From NCBI GenBank assembly GCA_963752935.1, contig CAVWAL010000020.1, forward strand, positions 372,001 through 436,000: a stretch of 64,000 bases of DNA. Reading direction: 5' to 3'. The notes below the pieces were generated by a model. It was not told the origin of the DNA. It saw nothing but the letters and a program-made list of their open reading frames with translations, and made no database searches. Shown in pieces: positions 42,655 to 51,178 of this stretch (positions are counted from its first letter, which is position 1; the number at the start of each line of letters is the position of its first letter). This stretch comes from RI-153 sp963752935. Its GTDB lineage: Bacteria > Chloroflexota > Anaerolineae > Caldilineales > Caldilineaceae. The translations under genes and the position numbers were made by a program.

Positions 42655-43950
42655 TTGACTTTAGGATGGGGCAATCCGAAGCCAATCCAATCCATTCCTC
42701 CTCTTGGTGCTACCGTGACCAACGCCAACCATCCGCTCTGGGATCTCATACCACTATCGAGATTTACCGCCCCCGCGCCGAGTGGAACCAGTGCGCTGCG
42801 CTTCAGTTTGACAGACCTATGGCGCAAGGCCTGGCGACGTTTCCGCCAAGGTGACGAGGAAGACGAGCTCCCGGAACTCGATTTGCGTTCGGCCCCAGAT
42901 CGCCTGCTCGACTGGGTGGCCCCCGAGCCAGACTGGGTCGCTCAAGGACAAGAAGCCCTGGGTGATATGCTTCAGGCCTGGCTGGAGAGCGATCCGGCGC
43001 AGGCAGGGATACGCACGTTGGTCTGTGCACCCCCCGATATCTGTCGCCCCATGTTGATCGAATGGGCCCAGAAAAACCATCTCTTTCTGATTGAGCCGCC
43101 CACCCCCACCCAGATCCTTGAGGCCGACGAGCGCTGGTTCGATCAATGGCCACTGGACAACAGCGTGCGCCTGGTGTTGCCCCGGCTCGAACGCTGCTTT
43201 CTCCGCCACCACAATGGGCTGCATCTCTTCCGCCATCTGCTGGAACGGCTATGGGAGACGCGCCCGCCGCTGGTGGCGTTGTCGGACAGTTGGGGCTGGG
43301 GCTATCTGAATTATGCGCTACACGCAGAATCGGTCTTCTCGTACCCCATGACGCTTGCGCCCTTCGACGAGGAACGTCTCGATGGCTGGCTGCGTCAGAT
43401 CTCCTCACGGGGCGGACGCCGAGCGGTTATCTTCCGACAGACCAATAACGGACGTGCCGTCCTCGACACCAACGGCGACCTGGAGGAAGCGAACGGCGAC
43501 AGTGAAAGCAAGCGGTCGTCGTTCCTGACTGAGTTGGCGATCCGCAGTCGGGGCAACCCGCGTGTGGCCTGGGCAATCTGGCGGCATAGTCTGCGCGTTG
43601 CTGTCGACGATGAGATTGAAGAGAAGGTGGAAGAGAGTGCAGAAAATGACCAGGGATTGACGATCTGGCTTCATCCGTGGCGCGATCTCGCCTTGCCCGG
43701 GCTGCCGGCGGGATCCGACAAGATCGAAGCCTTCATCCTGCACGCGTTGCTGATCCACGGTGGCCTGACCGATGCGTTGCTCATGCTGCTGATGCCCTTC
43801 TCCACGGCCGATGTGGTCCACGGACTGGGCCGTTTGCGCGGGGCCGAGCTAATCGCACAGGATGACGGCATCTGGTACGTGCAGCCGTTGGGCTACCCGG
43901 CCGTGCGCTCATTTCTCGATCAAGAGGGTTTCCCACTCGATTCGCTCTAG
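42655..43950 (+). CDS. uncharacterised protein, possibly a P-loop-less ATPase-like partner of an MscS channel
   Basis: 431 residues. Central segment RTLVCAPPDICRPMLIEWAQKN sits where a Walker A would be in an AAA-type core but lacks the lysine; PLVALSDSWGWGYLNYAL resembles the Walker B strand without acidic residues. The end (DALLMLLMPFSTADVVHGLGRLRGAELIA) looks like a winged helix. No signal peptide or membrane helix. TTG at 42655 is the reported start; GTG at 42715 is possible and no ribosome-binding site decides. The gene lies between the MenA fusion and the mechanosensitive channel. Family not recognised with certainty. Confidence 0.7.
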   Translation: MTLGWGNPKPIQSIPPLGATVTNANHPLWDLIPLSRFTAPAPSGTSALRFSLTDLWRKAWRRFRQGDEEDELPELDLRSAPDRLLDWVAPEPDWVAQGQEALGDMLQAWLESDPAQAGIRTLVCAPPDICRPMLIEWAQKNHLFLIEPPTPTQILEADERWFDQWPLDNSVRLVLPRLERCFLRHHNGLHLFRHLLERLWETRPPLVALSDSWGWGYLNYALHAESVFSYPMTLAPFDEERLDGWLRQISSRGGRRAVIFRQTNNGRAVLDTNGDLEEANGDSESKRSSFLTELAIRSRGNPRVAWAIWRHSLRVAVDDEIEEKVEESAENDQGLTIWLHPWRDLALPGLPAGSDKIEAFILHALLIHGGLTDALLMLLMPFSTADVVHGLGRLRGAELIAQDDGIWYVQPLGYPAVRSFLDQEGFPLDSL

Positions 43951-43990
43951 TGATGCGGCGGCGAGGAACGCCGAAAGCGTGATTTGATGG

Positions 43991-44048
43991 GTAGGGGCGC
44001 TGCTTGCCGCGCCCGGCACACTGCGGGCGCGGCAAGCAGCGCCCCTAC
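43991..44048. repeat. 24-bp-stem palindromic repeat, copy 2
   Basis: The arms 43991-44014 and 44025-44048 are perfect complements around a ten-base loop; same orientation as copy 1 at 1153-1211, with one compensated base-pair change. It lies in the 172-base gap before the mechanosensitive channel gene; nothing else was seen there. Confidence 0.8.
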
Positions 44049-44122
44049 AGAATTGCCATCACTTGACCGTTGACATGACATTAGCAGCGATATACTCGAG
44101 AAGGTAGAACTGAGGTGTTAAG

Positions 44123-44926
44123 ATGGAAGGTGTCCTGCGCGATGTAGGAGATATTAACTGGTGGCAGATCGGCGTGGTTGTCTTGCTGGGGTGGCTGCTG
44201 GTGTCAGTGGTGCAATGGCTGATCCCGGCGTTGGCGCAACGGCTGCCCAATCGCTTTCGTATGCGTCTGCTGCCGGTGGCGCCGGTGGTGCGGATCCTGG
44301 TGCTGCTGGCCGTGGGCATCTTCATCGTTTTCGAATTGATCGAGCCGACCGCGCCCGATCTCTTCGCCGTGTTGGGGACCGTCGGGGTGGCGCTTGGCTT
44401 CGCCTTCAAGGACTATGTAACCAGCATCATCGCCGGTGTGGTGGCCATCTACGAGCGCCCGTACCAGCCGGGAGACTGGGTGGAAATCGGCGGCGACTAC
44501 GGCATGATCAAGTCCATGGGGCTGCGTTCGATCAAAGTTCAATCGCCGGACGACAACACCATCACCATTCCGCATGCCCGCATGTGGAACGAAAACATCT
44601 CTAACGCCAACGCTGGGAATCGCGAACACATGGTTGTGGCCGAGTTCTTCCTGGCGCCAGATCACAATGGCTCAATCGTGCGCCAATCGTTGTGGGATGT
44701 GGCGGTTAGCAGTTCGTACACCCAATTCAAGCGCCCCATTCTTGTCATCGTGCAAGAAAAACCGTGGGGCACCCAATATCGTCTCAAGGCCTACCCCATC
44801 GACGGCCGTGACGAGTTCCTGTATCTCAGCGACCTGACCATCCGCGGCAAGGCAGCGTTGAAGGAACTGGGCGTCAAGCAGGTGTCCATGCCCATTCCCC
44901 CGTCGATGGATGAGGGACACGGATGA
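44123..44926 (+). CDS. small-conductance mechanosensitive channel (MscS family)
   Basis: 267 residues. Helices at about 14-35 and 50-74, then the pore helix region DLFAVLGTVGVALGFAFKDYVTSIIAG (glycine/alanine-packed TM3), and the beta domain YERPYQPGDWVEIGGDYGMIKSMGLRSIKV with DDNTITIPHARMWNENISNAN. It opens under membrane tension to release solutes during osmotic downshock. It ends at a hairpin terminator. The uncharacterised upstream gene may be functionally linked. Confidence 0.9.
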   Translation: MEGVLRDVGDINWWQIGVVVLLGWLLVSVVQWLIPALAQRLPNRFRMRLLPVAPVVRILVLLAVGIFIVFELIEPTAPDLFAVLGTVGVALGFAFKDYVTSIIAGVVAIYERPYQPGDWVEIGGDYGMIKSMGLRSIKVQSPDDNTITIPHARMWNENISNANAGNREHMVVAEFFLAPDHNGSIVRQSLWDVAVSSSYTQFKRPILVIVQEKPWGTQYRLKAYPIDGRDEFLYLSDLTIRGKAALKELGVKQVSMPIPPSMDEGHG

Positions 44927-44957
44927 GGAGGCGATCAACCACCGGTGATCGCCTCCT
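44926..44957. terminator. hairpin terminator after the MscS gene
   Basis: AGGAGGCGATCA (44926-44937) pairs with TGATCGCCTCCT (44946-44957), 12 bp with an eight-base loop, starting at the last base of the stop codon. A short T-containing run follows (ACTCCCTACTCTTCATT). It also serves the convergent small gene. Confidence 0.65.
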
Positions 44958-44962
44958 ACTCC

Positions 44963-45175
44963 CTACTCTTCATTCATCGCCACGCGGCGTTTGGCACTCC
45001 GTGTAAAGTCGTTCCATGTCTGCGCCAGAATCATGACCCAGTTGGTGTTGGGGACCGGGTCGATCTGGTTCTGGCGGCGGGCAGAGTGGGCTTCTTCGAC
45101 CAGGGCGCGCTGCCGAATCTCTCGTTGAATGTCTTTCATTCTGTGCTGCAGTAGGTACATGTCTAGCTGGCTCAC
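44963..45175 (-). CDS. small hypothetical protein with amphipathic helix
   Basis: 70 residues from GTG at 45175, supported by AAGGAGA six bases before it. SQLDMYLLQHRMKDIQREIRQRALVEEAH is a charged helix; the C-terminus is basic. No family recognised. The good ribosome-binding site and the facing terminator favour a real gene. Confidence 0.5.
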   Translation of the reverse strand: MSQLDMYLLQHRMKDIQREIRQRALVEEAHSARRQNQIDPVPNTNWVMILAQTWNDFTRSAKRRVAMNEE

Positions 45176-45360
45176 GGAAGATCTCCTTCTGTTCCGTCAG
45201 GGCGGATGATCCGCAACCCGGCGTGTTGTCTGAATCACGATGGCCTTAGCTTACCGGTTCAGCGTGACCAAAGTGTCTCTTTTCGCGTCCTCGGCGCGAC
45301 GAAATCGCGACGAGTAGATCCTGCGACTTTTCTGATCGATACCCGAACACAAGTTCGATG

Positions 45361-45390
45361 TTGACAGTTTTGTTGTGGCTACTGTAGTAT
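45361..45390 (+). promoter_or_regulatory. putative sigma70-type promoter of the radical SAM gene
   Basis: TTGACA (45361-45366), 18 bases, TAGTAT (45385-45390), 90 bases before the ATG at 45481. Nothing else was seen in the 305-base gap 45176-45480. Confidence 0.5.
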
Positions 45391-45480
45391 CGCGTCAATC
45401 ATAATCTGACAAACGCTGCCTGCCGACGCCTCAAACCGTCTTTTGGTTTCTCCGCTCCATCTACAGTTTGGACGTGCGCC

Positions 45481-46848
45481 ATGACGACAACCAATTCGTC
45501 CGTGAAGAAGACTGGGTTACGTATCCTGCTCATCTCGCCGCGCGGACCTCTCTATCGTCACCGCGGCGGCACATGGAGCAAGTCGCTGCGCTACGCGCCC
45601 CTAACGCTGACCACGCTTGCTGCATTGGTTCCGGCTGAACTCAATGCCGAGGTTGTCCTGATCGATGAAGGCATCGCCGAGGTGGATCTCGACGCCGACG
45701 CCGATCTGGTGGGGATCAGCGCCATCACCGGCACCGCGCCCCGTTCCTACGAGTTGGCCGACCACTTCCGCAGGCGCGGTATCCCCGTTGTGCTGGGCGG
45801 TGTGCATGTGACATTGCTGCCCCAGGAAGCGCAACAACATGCGGATGCCATCGTTACCGGCTATGCCGAGGACACATGGCCGCAACTCCTGTGTGATTTC
45901 GTGGCCGGGCGACTGCAAGCTCGCTATGATCAGGCGCCGGGGCTGAGCCTGGCCAACCGTCCCTTCCCCAAACGAGAGATGTTGGGTAGCGACAACTTTG
46001 TGATTGCCCACACCATCGAGGCCACGCGCGGCTGTATTCATCAATGTGAATTTTGTGTTGTGCCCAGCGCCTGGGGGCGCCCGATTCAGCACCCGGTCGC
46101 CGACGTCGTCGCCGATATTGAGCAAATGGGCGCCAAACGGCTGCTCTTCCTGGATCTCAATTTGATTTCAGATATGGATTACGCCAGAGAACTCTTCACC
46201 GCGCTGATCCCACTCAAGATCCGGTGGGGTGGGCTGACAACAACGATCATCACGATGGACGATGATCTGCTCGCCCTGGCGGCGCGCAGCGGCTGCAAAG
46301 GGTTGCTCCTCGGTTTCGAGACGTTGTCGGCCCGGGCCCTGGCCGAGACCAAAAAACAGTTTAATCAACGCCAGGATTATAAAGACGTCATGCGGCGGCT
46401 ACATGCCCACGGTATCGGCGTTCAGGGCTGTTTTGTCTTTGGCTTTGACAATCATACGGCAGATGTCTTTGCCGAAACTGTTGACTTTGTGCTGGATGCC
46501 AACATCGATCTGCCGCGCTATGCCATCCTGACCCCCTTTCCAGGCACACCACTTTATGATCGTCTCGATGCCCAGGGCCGCATCCTCAGCCGGGATCGGA
46601 CACTCTACGACGGCCAGCATGTGGTCTTTCAGCCCACCAACCTGACGCCCGATGAACTCTGGCGTGGCACCGAATGGGCCTGGAAGAAAACGTATAGCTA
46701 CACGTCCATTGCCAAACGATTGCTCGCCGCTCGCCCCTGGAGTGGGCGGGTGATGCAACCCCTTGCGCTGGCCGGTAACCTCGGCTATCGCTTCTATGCG
46801 CATAATCTGCGAAAGTATTACACATGCGATTGGCGGGTCGCGGTTTGA
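45481..46848 (+). CDS. B12-binding-domain radical SAM protein
   Basis: 455 residues. The N-terminal cobalamin-binding fold (LVGISAITGTAPRSYELADHF, IPVVLGGVHVTLLPQEAQQH) lacks the usual DxHxxG histidine, as in several members. The radical SAM domain has C185-x3-C189-x2-C192 (CIHQCEFC) after HTIEATRG, and FVFGFDNHTADVF and ILTPFPGTPLYDRL further on. The C-terminal part resembles DUF4070. Such enzymes methylate or rearrange lipids, hopanoids and cofactors; substrate unknown. No gene for a partner pathway is adjacent. It has its own promoter. Confidence 0.9.
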   Translation: MTTTNSSVKKTGLRILLISPRGPLYRHRGGTWSKSLRYAPLTLTTLAALVPAELNAEVVLIDEGIAEVDLDADADLVGISAITGTAPRSYELADHFRRRGIPVVLGGVHVTLLPQEAQQHADAIVTGYAEDTWPQLLCDFVAGRLQARYDQAPGLSLANRPFPKREMLGSDNFVIAHTIEATRGCIHQCEFCVVPSAWGRPIQHPVADVVADIEQMGAKRLLFLDLNLISDMDYARELFTALIPLKIRWGGLTTTIITMDDDLLALAARSGCKGLLLGFETLSARALAETKKQFNQRQDYKDVMRRLHAHGIGVQGCFVFGFDNHTADVFAETVDFVLDANIDLPRYAILTPFPGTPLYDRLDAQGRILSRDRTLYDGQHVVFQPTNLTPDELWRGTEWAWKKTYSYTSIAKRLLAARPWSGRVMQPLALAGNLGYRFYAHNLRKYYTCDWRVAV

Positions 46849-47025
46849 CGGTTTCCCCAAAGTCATCAATCCGCCAGGTGCTGTTTGTTTTGCTTCAGGT
46901 GCAACGCGCCGGCCGGCATCGGGTTCGAATGCAGGAAAGTCCTCCTGGCCAGTACGTCGCACCTAACGGGTCACTGCGCCACAACAGATCGTCGCCATCC
47001 TCCATCCTGGTTCTAGAAATGATCA

Positions 47026-47934
47026 ATGTCCATTTTTAAGCCCATTGCCTATTTCTTTATGATCGTCCTCGTGCTGGCACTGTGTTGGGAAGGGTACAAG
47101 CTGCTGGCCGCGCCCGATGGCATCTCGCTGCGCGGGACGGCGCCGGTGCGCGTGGGCGAGGAACGAGTGCCGGGTCCGCTTTGCGCCGGCATCGGGCTGT
47201 GCGACGTGCGCCTGCTGATCCGCGCCGATGACCGATCCATGCCGCACCTCTGGGAGATCATCGGCACGATCTTTCAGCCGACGCGGCGCGGCAGTGACAC
47301 GATTCTCTTCACGATCCTGCTGAACGCGGCGCTTTTCACACTGCAAGAAGCCATGATCGGTTTCCTCCTCGGTGCGCTGGGCGGGTTTGTGTTGGGCGTG
47401 CTCTTTGCCCATTCGGGTCTGCTCGAACGCGGCCTACTGCCCTATGTGGTGGCGTCGCAGACCGTGCCGTTGCTGGCCATCGCGCCGATGGTCGTGATCT
47501 GGTTTGGCGGCAATTGGTTCTCGGTGGCGCTGATCGCGGCTTACCTCACCTTCTTCCCGGTGACGATCAACACGTTGCGCGGGCTGCGCTCGCCCGAACC
47601 GACCGCCGTGGAGTTGATGCACTCCTACGCCGCCACGCCCTGGCAGATCTTGTGGAAGTTGCGTGTCCCTGCGGCGCTGCCTTATATTTTCACGGCGCTC
47701 AAGGTGTCGGCCACGGCCAGTGTGGTAGGGGCGATCATCGGCGAGCTGCCCTCCGGCATCGCCGACGGCCTGGGCCGCGTGATCCTCAATTTCAACCAAT
47801 ACTACGCCACCGGCCCCGAACGGCTGTGGGCGTCTATCATCTTCGCCTCGCTCACGGGCATGGTCTTCTTCCTGCTGATCACCCTGGCCGAACAAATCAT
47901 CGTGAAGCAGCGGGTGGTAGAGGGGGACCTTTGA
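47026..47934 (+). CDS. ABC transporter permease (first of two, SsuC/ThiX type)
   Basis: 302 residues. One N-terminal helix is followed by an unusual soluble insertion of about 55 residues (RGTAPVRVGEERVPGPLC and on), then five helices with the coupling loop HSYAATPWQILWKLRVPAALPYIF. This is the inner-membrane channel of an NMT1/THI5-type importer. Its TGA overlaps the ATG of the ATPase gene (TGATG). The second permease in the operon is only distantly similar, so the channel is probably a heterodimer. No TPP riboswitch sequence was found in the 177-base leader. Confidence 0.9.
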   Translation: MSIFKPIAYFFMIVLVLALCWEGYKLLAAPDGISLRGTAPVRVGEERVPGPLCAGIGLCDVRLLIRADDRSMPHLWEIIGTIFQPTRRGSDTILFTILLNAALFTLQEAMIGFLLGALGGFVLGVLFAHSGLLERGLLPYVVASQTVPLLAIAPMVVIWFGGNWFSVALIAAYLTFFPVTINTLRGLRSPEPTAVELMHSYAATPWQILWKLRVPAALPYIFTALKVSATASVVGAIIGELPSGIADGLGRVILNFNQYYATGPERLWASIIFASLTGMVFFLLITLAEQIIVKQRVVEGDL

Positions 47935-48728
47935 TGAGTGAAGCGATTGTTGTGCTCGACAGCGTCAGTCAGATCTTCGGCAAAGGCGTCGCCAGCCAGG
48001 TCCACGCACTCAAGGAGATCAGCCTCTCTATCGGACAGAACGAATTTGTCTCGCTGATCGGGCCGTCAGGCTGCGGCAAGTCCACGCTGCTGCGCATCAT
48101 TGGCGATCTGATCCAGCCCACCGCTGGTTCTGTGCAGGTGAACGGAAAAAGCGCGCGCCAGGCTCGTCTCGACCAGGAGTACGGCATGGTCTTCCAGGCT
48201 GCCACGCTTTACGACTGGCGCACCGTGGCCAAAAACGTGCAACTCCCGCTGGAGATGATGAAGTATTCCCGCGCCGACAAGGAGCGGCGTACCCAGGAGA
48301 TGCTGGATCTGGTGGAACTGGGCCAGTTCGCCAATCACTATCCGTGGCAGCTTTCGGGCGGGATGCAGCAGCGCGTGAGCATTGCGCGCGCGCTCTCGTT
48401 CGAGCCGTCGATCTTGTTGATGGACGAACCCTTCGGCGCCCTGGATGAGATGACGCGCGAGCGCCTAAACCTGGAGTTGTTGAGTATCTGGCGCAAGACC
48501 CACACCACCGTCATCTTTGTTACGCATAGCATCACCGAAGCCATCTTCCTCTCGACGCGCGTCCTGGTGATGTCTGCGCGGCCGGGACGCGTGACTGAGG
48601 ACATCGTGATCGATCTGCCCCAGCCGCGCACCTTTGACACGCGCGAGGACGTGCGCTTCTTTCAACTGGAAACCCAGGTGCGTGAGGCGCTGCGCAGAAG
48701 TGAAGGCGAGGGAGCACGGCATGAATGA
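47934..48728 (+). CDS. ABC transporter ATPase (NitT/TauT/ThiZ type)
   Basis: 264 residues from ATG at 47934. Walker A GPSGCGKS (43-50), Q-loop FQAATLYDWRTV, signature LSGGMQQRVSIARA, Walker B ILLMDEPFGALDE, switch THSITEAIFLSTRV. It energises the importer made with the two flanking permeases and the lipoprotein. It overlaps both neighbours (one base upstream, eight downstream), showing tight translational coupling. Confidence 0.95.
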   Translation: MSEAIVVLDSVSQIFGKGVASQVHALKEISLSIGQNEFVSLIGPSGCGKSTLLRIIGDLIQPTAGSVQVNGKSARQARLDQEYGMVFQAATLYDWRTVAKNVQLPLEMMKYSRADKERRTQEMLDLVELGQFANHYPWQLSGGMQQRVSIARALSFEPSILLMDEPFGALDEMTRERLNLELLSIWRKTHTTVIFVTHSITEAIFLSTRVLVMSARPGRVTEDIVIDLPQPRTFDTREDVRFFQLETQVREALRRSEGEGARHE

Positions 48729-49668
48729 GCAGTCTCAACGCATCGTAGCGCCGCTGATCATCTTCTTCCTCATCCTGTTCGCCTGGGAAGGATTGGTCAC
48801 CGCCTTTCGCATCGAGCAGTTTCTGCTGCCCAAACCGTCGATGATCGCGGGCAACCTGCTGCGCCTGATCGTCCTCGATCCGGCGGCGGCGGCTACGCCC
48901 GAAACTGTGACCGCGATCCTGCGCAGCAGCCGGTTGTGGGTGACCCTCCCCACCGATGGCTATGCCGAGGAGGTAGACGCCGTCAACGCCAGGGCGCTGT
49001 TGCGGCTGCCGTGGGGCGAAGCGACATTAGTCCTGGCGCGGGGCAACAATTTGACGCCGATTCTGGCCGCTGCCTGGTTCACGTTGCGCGGTGCGCTGGG
49101 CGGGTTACTGGCCGGTGTCACCGGCGGCATCCTTGTGGCCCTCGCCACGGCGCGCTGGACGGCGACACGCGAGGCGTTGTTGCCGTTTGCCATCGCAGCC
49201 AACTCCATGCCCATCATCGCCTTTGCGCCGATCATGAACAACTGGTTCGGCATCGATGACCCCGTCTCGAAGATGGCCATTGTGGCGATCATGGTCTTCT
49301 TCCCGATCATGATCAACACCGTGCGCGGTCTGACTTCGGTGGAAAGCCGGGCGCTGGAGTTGATGCGATCCTATGCGGCCGGCGAGTATGCGATCCTGTG
49401 GAAGCTGCGTGTGCCCAACGCGCTGCCCTACTTCTTCAGCGGCATGAAGGTGGCGGGCGCGTTGGCCATGATCGGCGCGATTGTGGGCGAGTACTTCGGC
49501 GGCCCACGCATCGCCCTCGGCGTCTTTATCACCCAGGAGGCTGCGCTCTTTCGCTTCGCCTCTGCGTGGGCCGCCATTGTCGTCGCCTGCGTCCTTGGCA
49601 TCGCCATCTACCTCGTGATCCTGTTTGTAGAGCGATTGGCGATGCCGTGGCACACTTCCTTCAGATGA
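48721..49668 (+). CDS. ABC transporter permease (second of two)
   Basis: 315 residues from ATG at 48721. As in its partner, a soluble insertion follows the first helix (RSSRLWVTLPTDGYAEEVDAV region, about 70 residues), then helices and the loop RSYAAGEYAILWKLRVPNALPYFF. Different in sequence from the permease at 47026, which implies a heterodimeric channel. It is followed by about 108 bases before the binding-protein gene. Confidence 0.9.
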   Translation: MNEQSQRIVAPLIIFFLILFAWEGLVTAFRIEQFLLPKPSMIAGNLLRLIVLDPAAAATPETVTAILRSSRLWVTLPTDGYAEEVDAVNARALLRLPWGEATLVLARGNNLTPILAAAWFTLRGALGGLLAGVTGGILVALATARWTATREALLPFAIAANSMPIIAFAPIMNNWFGIDDPVSKMAIVAIMVFFPIMINTVRGLTSVESRALELMRSYAAGEYAILWKLRVPNALPYFFSGMKVAGALAMIGAIVGEYFGGPRIALGVFITQEAALFRFASAWAAIVVACVLGIAIYLVILFVERLAMPWHTSFR

Positions 49669-49776
49669 TTGGGGATTCTCCACACGATCCCCAAATCTCG
49701 AATCTACATTCTTTGTGTCTTTATGCAGCTTGTGTCTTTACTCAATGGATTGGCTACTACCAAGGAGAATAACCAG

Positions 49777-50934
49777 ATGATGAAACAACTGATGTTGCTC
49801 GGGGTGACTGTATTATTGATGGGGGTGCTGGCGGCGTGTGCGACCCCGACACCGGCGCCGGCGCAGGGCAATCCCGATGCCGGCACAGAGGAACCGGCGG
49901 CTGAGGCGGGCAGTGGCTGTGTCGAAATGACACCGGTAAGCCTTCAACTTCAGTGGGTGACGCAGTCGCAGTTTGCCGGCTACTACGCCGCCCTGGATCA
50001 AGGCTTCTACGCCGATCACTGTCTCGATGTCACTATCCTGGAAGGCGCGGTGGACATTGTGCCGCAGCAGGTGGTGGCTTCGGGGCAGGCGGAGTTTGGC
50101 ATTGCCTGGGTGCCGAAGGTATTGGCTTCCCGTGCCGAAGGTGCTGATCTGGTCAATATTGGGCAGGTCTTCCAGCGCAGTGGTACCCTTGAAGTAAGTT
50201 GGGCCGATGCGCCCGTCGCCACGGTGGAGGAGATGGCCGGCAAGCGCATTGGTACCTGGGGCTTCGGCAACGAGCACGAACTCTTCGCCGCCATGCGCCT
50301 TGCCGGCATCGATCCCAATAACCCGGACGATGTGAGCATTATCCAGCAGAGTTTCGACATGCTGGCGCTACTCAACCGCGAACTCGACGCCGCCCAGGCC
50401 ATGACCTACAACGAGTACGCCCAGGTCCTTGAGGCCATCAACCCCGAGACGGGCGAACTCTATACACCCGAAGATCTGATCGTGATCAACTTCAACGATG
50501 TAGGTACCGCCATGCTTCAGGATCACATCTTTGCTCGCGCTGAGTGGCTGGCCGAAGAGGGCAACGAAGACATCGCTACTCTCTTCCTGGCTGCGAGTTT
50601 TGACGGCTGGATCTTCTGCCGCGACAACTTCGACGCCTGCACCGAAATTGTCCTTGAAAACGGACCGACACTGGGCGAAAGTCATATGCAGTGGCAGCTC
50701 AACGAGATCAACAAGCTGATCTGGCCGTCTCCCGATGGCATCGGTATGATGGACGAAAGCTCGTGGAATCAGACGGTCGAAGTCTCCATTGACGGCGGGG
50801 TTATCTCCGAAGCGCCCGGCGATGGCGCTTATCGCACCGACCTGGCCAAAGCGGCCCTGGCTCTTGTCGAGGGTGACGCCACCGGCGAGGGTTGGACGCC
50901 GGTGAAGGTAGAGTTGAGAGAGGGCGGGGAGTAG
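49777..50934 (+). CDS. NMT1/THI5-like ABC substrate-binding lipoprotein
   Basis: 385 residues from ATG at 49777 with AAGGAG eight bases before it. Signal with lipobox VLAAC (C21) and a Pro/Ala/Glu linker. Mature part: VSLQLQWVTQSQFAGYYAALDQGFYADHCLDVTI, GQAEFGIAWVPKVLASRAEG, GKRIGTWGFGNEHELFAAM. The QLQWVTQSQFAGYYAA segment is typical of ThiY-like proteins that bind thiamine-pyrimidine (HMP/FAMP) analogues. It delivers substrate to the two-permease importer upstream. Substrate is inferred from family only. Confidence 0.9.
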   Translation: MMKQLMLLGVTVLLMGVLAACATPTPAPAQGNPDAGTEEPAAEAGSGCVEMTPVSLQLQWVTQSQFAGYYAALDQGFYADHCLDVTILEGAVDIVPQQVVASGQAEFGIAWVPKVLASRAEGADLVNIGQVFQRSGTLEVSWADAPVATVEEMAGKRIGTWGFGNEHELFAAMRLAGIDPNNPDDVSIIQQSFDMLALLNRELDAAQAMTYNEYAQVLEAINPETGELYTPEDLIVINFNDVGTAMLQDHIFARAEWLAEEGNEDIATLFLAASFDGWIFCRDNFDACTEIVLENGPTLGESHMQWQLNEINKLIWPSPDGIGMMDESSWNQTVEVSIDGGVISEAPGDGAYRTDLAKAALALVEGDATGEGWTPVKVELREGGE

Positions 50935-51143
50935 GGAGTGAAGGGGTGAAGGGGAAGAAGGGGTGAACGGGTGACGACGTGATCACTTGATCGGGGAGAT
51001 TTTTGGTTTTCTGATGACGAGATGATGAGGATGATGGTCGTCAAGTTTCATGACCGCATCATCCCATCATCCCGTCATCCCGCTCACTCGGATCGGTGAC
51101 AAACTCACCCCTTCACCCGTTCACCCCTTCACCCCTTCCCTCC
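50935..51143. repeat. low-complexity inverted repeat downstream of the binding-protein gene
   Basis: Purine-rich GTGAAGGGGTGAAGGGG-type repeats (50937-50974) pair with pyrimidine-rich CACCCCTTCACCCGTTCACCCC-type repeats (51105-51143); GGGGTGAACGGGTGA finds a perfect 15-base complement. Inside lie GATGATGA-type and CATCATCC-type runs that also pair. The whole 244-base gap is therefore one large imperfect hairpin, with the ribosome-binding site of the next gene after it. Confidence 0.75.
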
Positions 51144-51178
51144 TTCCCCCTTCACCTATTTCCAGGAGGTTTTGTCTC

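Noticed and set aside
46921..46930. GGTTCGAAT, a tRNA T-loop-like string
   Set aside because: The flanking five bases are not complementary and no acceptor or anticodon stem fits.
46849..47025. Possible riboswitch before the THI5-type importer (AGGTGC at 46897 pairs with GCACCT at 46959; AGGAAAGTCC recalls RNase P)
   Set aside because: The TPP box sequences are absent, the inner stems compete with each other, and the gap is too short for RNase P RNA.
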